Of a stretch of DNA of 64,000 bases, positions 57,737 to 64,000 are shown in pieces. The notes under the pieces were generated by a model, which worked only from the letters and a program-made list of their open reading frames with translations, ran no database searches and was not told the DNA's origin. The DNA lies in contig OY829653.1 in assembly GCA_963691815.1 (NCBI GenBank), positions 31,508,074 to 31,572,073 on the forward strand, written 5' to 3'. The position numbers and the translations under genes were made by a program. Every line of letters begins with the position of its first letter. The first letter of the stretch is position 1. The DNA comes from Echiichthys vipera (Eukaryota > Chordata > Actinopteri > Perciformes > Trachinidae).

Positions 57737-58345
57737 GTATCAAACGTATCATAAGTGTGTGGTTGGATTTTTCAGAGGGTTTTTATTCTCTTCATGTTCA
57801 CTTGTCTGTCCCTTTCCCTGTGGAGAATTAAGGAATATAGTAGTAAAAATTGTGACTTCAATTTATTTGACATCTGTATTCATTGCGCTATGCGTAATTG
57901 CGCATGGAGAGGCATTTGCACTTCATTGCAACTTTAAAAAATAGTCTTTGTATAACAAGCTTTGTGTAACTTTTGAAATTGTATTGTAGATTGATAATGC
58001 TAATGAATTTATGTGTGAATGATTTGTCATGCGCCGTGATTTCATAGCGCTGTCCAAGGTGATGAAATGAGCCTCTGTGTCCGCAGCGTCACGGGGTGAC
58101 ATTCTGGGTGACCTTTTATATTTCCAGATTTTCCGAAGTTAATGTTGAGAATGTTTCTTGTTGCGGAGAATGTTATTGACGTTATGGTCTGTTTGTTTAC
58201 ATCCTTGTCATCGTTAATTAAATTTGCACTTGTTAAACCCTTTTAATTCGTTGTACTGTTGCTTTTTTCCGCAATGATTTTTTTTCTTCTCGGCGGTGAG
58301 GTGAAGGCCCAGCTGTAGTGCTCACGGTTCGCCACTGCTAAAAAC

Positions 58346-59317
58346 ACATGGCTAACGCATGCTAACATGTGTTTACATAGGTGTTTACCAGACAGGCGAC
58401 GTTCACAGTCATAAGCCAGTAGTGGCACAGACTAATTGAGACTAATATTTATATAACATCTACCAAAATAAAACACAAAAATTACCTGTTGAACAAAAAG
58501 TCTGCTGTCTCAGCACCTGTTTTCAGTCCCAAATCCTGGCGTAGCCTTCTCCACCGCTCAAAGGAGTTTACCGTTTACAGAGATGGAGGGGGATCGGGAG
58601 GGGGCGAGGCAGGATGACGGGGAGCAGGGGAGACGAGGGGATTGGATGGAGGGTACAAGCCAATGGAAGCCTTCCAGACTGGATGGCTCCCATTGGTCAA
58701 TTTCTATGCAGGCCCCTTAACTTTGTTTAACGTGTGGATTTTACTCCTGAAGTTTTTCTTCTTACAGCCTCTTTTAGTGACATCTCTCCAGTTCTTGTCA
58801 CATGTGTCAGAGTGTTTGCACACAGCACAACACCTGCCCTTATATAGTGTTTAGAAGACGTTAACATATGCTAATACACAGTTATAAAAAAGTAGGATTC
58901 CTCATTCAGCTCATCTTCACATCATTTCTCTGAACAGGAAATGAAGAGAACATTTAGCAGAAATTCAAGTTAATGCAGGAGGCCCACAGTGTACTTGGAC
59001 AGATACGATGTGTTTATGTATGTTGTATTGGTCATATTAGCATATCAGCATTAAATCTAGTTTTGACTGTAAATGTAAAATAGCTTATGACAGCTCTTTT
59101 CAACAAAGTGTGTGTGACTCTCAAAGTAGAGCAGAGGGTTTTTTCAGTCCCCCATGGGTCTCGCAGCAATATGTGACTGGAAATTCAAACCACATTAGTC
59201 TCATGAGTTTTGCAGTTGTGAAGCAAGTTCTGAAGCAGAAGTTTGAAAGTCACTGGCTTTTAGATCCATACCCAACAGGCTGACTCTGTTTTTGCACTTC
59301 TTTCCCGCCTGGATTTA
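58346..59317. other. Unique non-coding DNA
   Basis: A GC-rich patch at 58570-58650 has GGGGA-type words. No gene, terminal repeat or RNA gene is supported. Confidence 0.4.
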
Positions 59318-59347
59318 TCCTGTCCAGGGATTGAACCGGCAACCTTC
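59318..59347 (-). repeat. Possible SINE B-box fragment
   Basis: Minus-strand reading GAAGGTTGCCGGTTCAATCC contains a pol III B box (GGTTCAATCC). No A box or tRNA fold is found in the expected place, so this is at most a short SINE remnant. Confidence 0.3.
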
Positions 59348-60736
59348 TGCCAACTCACTGAAAAAAAATAAGGGACACCTTATCGTCAGGGCCGGCTGGC
59401 CTGGCTGCCTTCATTTTTCTTGGCGTAGAGAATCTTTTTAGTCCTCTTTTGTGTAAGTAAAGCAATTTTTTTTTCACTATTTGACTCAAACCTTAACTAA
59501 ATTAGATGCATATGTGAGTGCTATAAACACATAGAAAATAAATAATTATCAGCATTTTTTATACAAAATAACAAAAATTAACAGAATAAAATAAATATGT
59601 TTTCTGCTTAACTTAAAACTGTATAAATTGATATAAAACAACACAAAGCAGAACATAGTACACAATTAATGCCACAAGAAAAGTGCAAACATAAAGTCTG
59701 AGTAAAACTTGTACCTCAAAGGCCATGACTGTAGCCTACAGTTGTAGTCTGGGAAGAGAGTAGTAGTCTGTTTTTTCTATTTCTGAGCTCTTGCTGCAGC
59801 CACGAGCTGTTAGTCTTTCAGTGCCACAGAGTAAAACTCTGAGCAAGACATTTCATTATTTAGAGTTACAATTATTCAATTAATTAATTATTATTAATTA
59901 TTGTTATTCATCCATGTATTAGTTTGATGTGTTATTGATCTACCTAATGTACTCATCTAGCAATTGTACCTGCTTATTACACAGAAAATAATATTGTTAT
60001 ATATTTCTCCATACAATTCAGACATTCATTGTACTTTCCCATATTAACCTTAACCAGAGTGTTAAAATCACTGTTTACATACCATATCTGCCTCTGACAT
60101 TGCCTGCCGGACAATAAATAGGTCTGGGGTTCCCCTAGTTTTGGTGTCCCTTGTCTTTCTTGTGTGCCCACTGCGCACCACTGGAAGCCTGTCACTTTAA
60201 TTCAGTTAGTCCACCATGGGCTATGGAAAAAGTCAAAGTGCGCTTCATAGATTTTATCGTGCACTTTTTCCACCCATGTTTTTCCTTCTAACCATTCCTC
60301 TCTGTATTTTTGCATACTGTTCTGTTTTTGTCTCGGAGGAGTAGTTGCATTGCTGCTAGAAGATGTGCCGCCCGAGTCCTGTAAAGGACTGTTGGCGTCA
60401 CTACCCTCCATGCTGCTTTGTCGTCTTCCGGTATCTTCTTAGCAAGCAACAATACCTTGACCAATGAGATGAGCAGGATTCTGGATCGTCATACTCGTGT
60501 GTGAGTGTTCTGTTAGCTCATTGGTCACAGAGCAGGAGATGCTGAGAGGCTTGGAGAGAGTTTACTGTAAATTTTCTTATAAGGCGCCATTTCTTAATTC
60601 ATTCTATTGACATTTTAAATGCTATTTTTGATTCTCACGGTAATAGTGCGTCCCTTTTCAGCTCAATACGGGATGCATACTTTTGTTTCTGAATACGGGA
60701 AGATTCCGTTTTTCAAGGGAGGGTTGGCAACCCTAT
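59348..60736 (-). mobile_element. hAT-like relic (GGGTTGCCAAC end)
   Basis: Read on the minus strand, the 5' end at 60735 is AGGGTTGCCAACCCTCCCTT, followed by CCCGTATTCAG and GAGCTGAAAAGGGACGCACT. The 3' end near 59348 gives GGTGTCCCTTATTTTTTTTC and GAGTTGGCA, a degraded partner. Both ends thus share a GGGAC/GTCCC block and a TTGGCA terminus. No target duplication could be set. It carries an N-terminal coding fragment on the minus strand. Confidence 0.5.
60202..60411 (-). pseudogene. N-terminal fragment, hAT-transposase-like
   Basis: A short frame starting MEGSDANSPLQDSGGTSSSS, a low-complexity lead, then QKYREEWLEGKTWVEKVHDK. The pattern QKYR-EW...W.......Y is that of the lead into the zinc finger of several hAT transposases. 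It stops after 69 codons, before the cysteines would appear. Frames at 60195-59977 downstream show no convincing continuation. Confidence 0.4.
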
Positions 60737-61211
60737 GTACACTGTGTGTATGTTCCTGAGGCACGGACAACGTGGGGGAAAAACTTCCTTAGTGACAATA
60801 AAGTCTATTCTATGGAGCTTATTTTTAAATAAAAGAGATATCATTACAACACTGGAGTTTTACAAGTTAAATCATTCATTAAAGTGGCATCATTGCTCAG
60901 AGCATGATGGAGAGGTGGGTGGAGGGTTCTGGCTGCATCTCCTGTTGCTCTTTTCCCTGGGCTTTCTACTCTTGCATCCAAAACAAGCTCATTAAACTGC
61001 AAGCAAACTGACATTTCACCCTAACGTCTCCCTCTCTCTCTTGTTTCACATCATTAAGTGGCAGCGTCAGGCTCAAAGGTAGCTGGGCAAACTCTTTGAG
61101 AGAAAAGCAGCGTTTTGATGAGCTTGTCACTTCCTCACCCCAAACATGCCTCATTAGTAGTTCAGTCGAAACACCTATTCGCACTCCCTCCACCCTTCCT
61201 CCCTCCCATTA
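60737..61211. other. Unique non-coding DNA
   Basis: No gene or repeat beyond short runs. Confidence 0.4.
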
Positions 61212-61234
61212 CACACACACACACACGCACACAA

Positions 61235-61267
<33 letters not shown>

Positions 61268-61277
61268 CACATACACA

Positions 61278-61369
<92 letters not shown>
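61212..61369. repeat. (CA)n microsatellite, about 79 units, lightly interrupted
   Basis: A run of CA with isolated G, T and AA interruptions in its first third and a pure second half. It creates spurious HTHT and VCVC frames on both strands. Confidence 0.97.

Positions 61370-64000
<2,631 letters not shown>

Larger units (their letters stand above)
54987..58345 (+). mobile_element. Complete hAT transposon with perfect 8-bp duplication
   Basis: Element proper 54995-58337 (3343 bp). The duplication ctaaaaac is exact at 54987-54994 and 58338-58345 and fits the nTnnnnAn pattern of the Ac group. Left end CAGTGGGGAACCTTCAG; right end on the minus strand CAGTGGCGAACCGTGAG; a GGGCCTTC block is present near both ends (55009 and, inverted, 58302). 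It contains one uninterrupted transposase frame on the plus strand, an AATC microsatellite (57709-57736) and about 760 bp of 3' AT-rich sequence. Size, ends, duplication and open frame agree with an autonomous or very recently autonomous element. Confidence 0.93.

Noticed and set aside
54987..58345. Host gene of the ZMYM type
   Set aside because: Exact terminal 8-bp duplication and hAT ends surround the single-exon frame, so a transposon is the simpler reading.
59318..59360. tRNA gene on the minus strand
   Set aside because: Only a B-box-like segment is present; no acceptor stem, A box or anticodon arm could be drawn.

Overview
The window is vertebrate nuclear DNA, almost certainly from a teleost fish. 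The evidence is the repeat content: a Rex3-type RTE retrotransposon, an L2 with an ATT tail, an L1 fragment, a Ty3/gypsy chromovirus, a DANA/HE1-like tRNA SINE, several hAT elements with their 8-bp target duplications, TTAA-bordered MITEs, and very long CA/GT, CT and AT microsatellites. I found no host protein-coding exon, rRNA, tRNA gene or CRISPR array that I could support. The unique DNA reads as intergenic or intronic sequence. All recognisable genes belong to mobile elements.

Layout. 1-6.1 kb: unique DNA with a TTAA MITE (459-1074) and a hAT MITE (4302-4777). 6.2-8.9 kb: a decayed non-LTR retrotransposon. 9.9 kb: a 13-bp minisatellite. 10.5-12.4 kb: an internally deleted hAT with an exact 8-bp duplication. 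12.4-16.3 kb: unique DNA with small repeats. 16.3-32.5 kb: one nested block. A Rex3-like LINE with a 14-bp duplication is split by a 12.98-kb terminal-inverted-repeat (TIR) element. That element carries a decayed KDZ-like gene (+), a three-exon small zinc-ribbon gene (-), a Tc1/mariner-type deletion derivative and several MITEs. 33.2-34.9 kb: the 3' end of an L1, split by a BED-finger hAT. 36.6-38.8 kb: a 5'-truncated L2. 38.8-48.9 kb: mostly unique DNA with large microsatellites. 48.9-50.3 kb: a nested MITE cluster. 50.6-54.6 kb: a solo gypsy LTR and an inverted, deleted gypsy copy of the same family, with a SINE between them. 55.0-58.3 kb: a complete hAT with an intact 707-codon transposase. 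59.3-60.7 kb: another hAT-like relic. The rest is unique DNA and microsatellites.

The genes do not form a pathway; they record successive insertions. The order can be read from the nesting: Rex3 first, then the 13-kb element, then the Tc1/mariner element inside that; L1 before the BED-hAT; the TTAA MITE before the hAT MITE. The youngest-looking unit is the 55.0-58.3 kb hAT, with an open frame and a perfect duplication. The least familiar part is the 13-kb element, especially its minus-strand zinc-ribbon gene.
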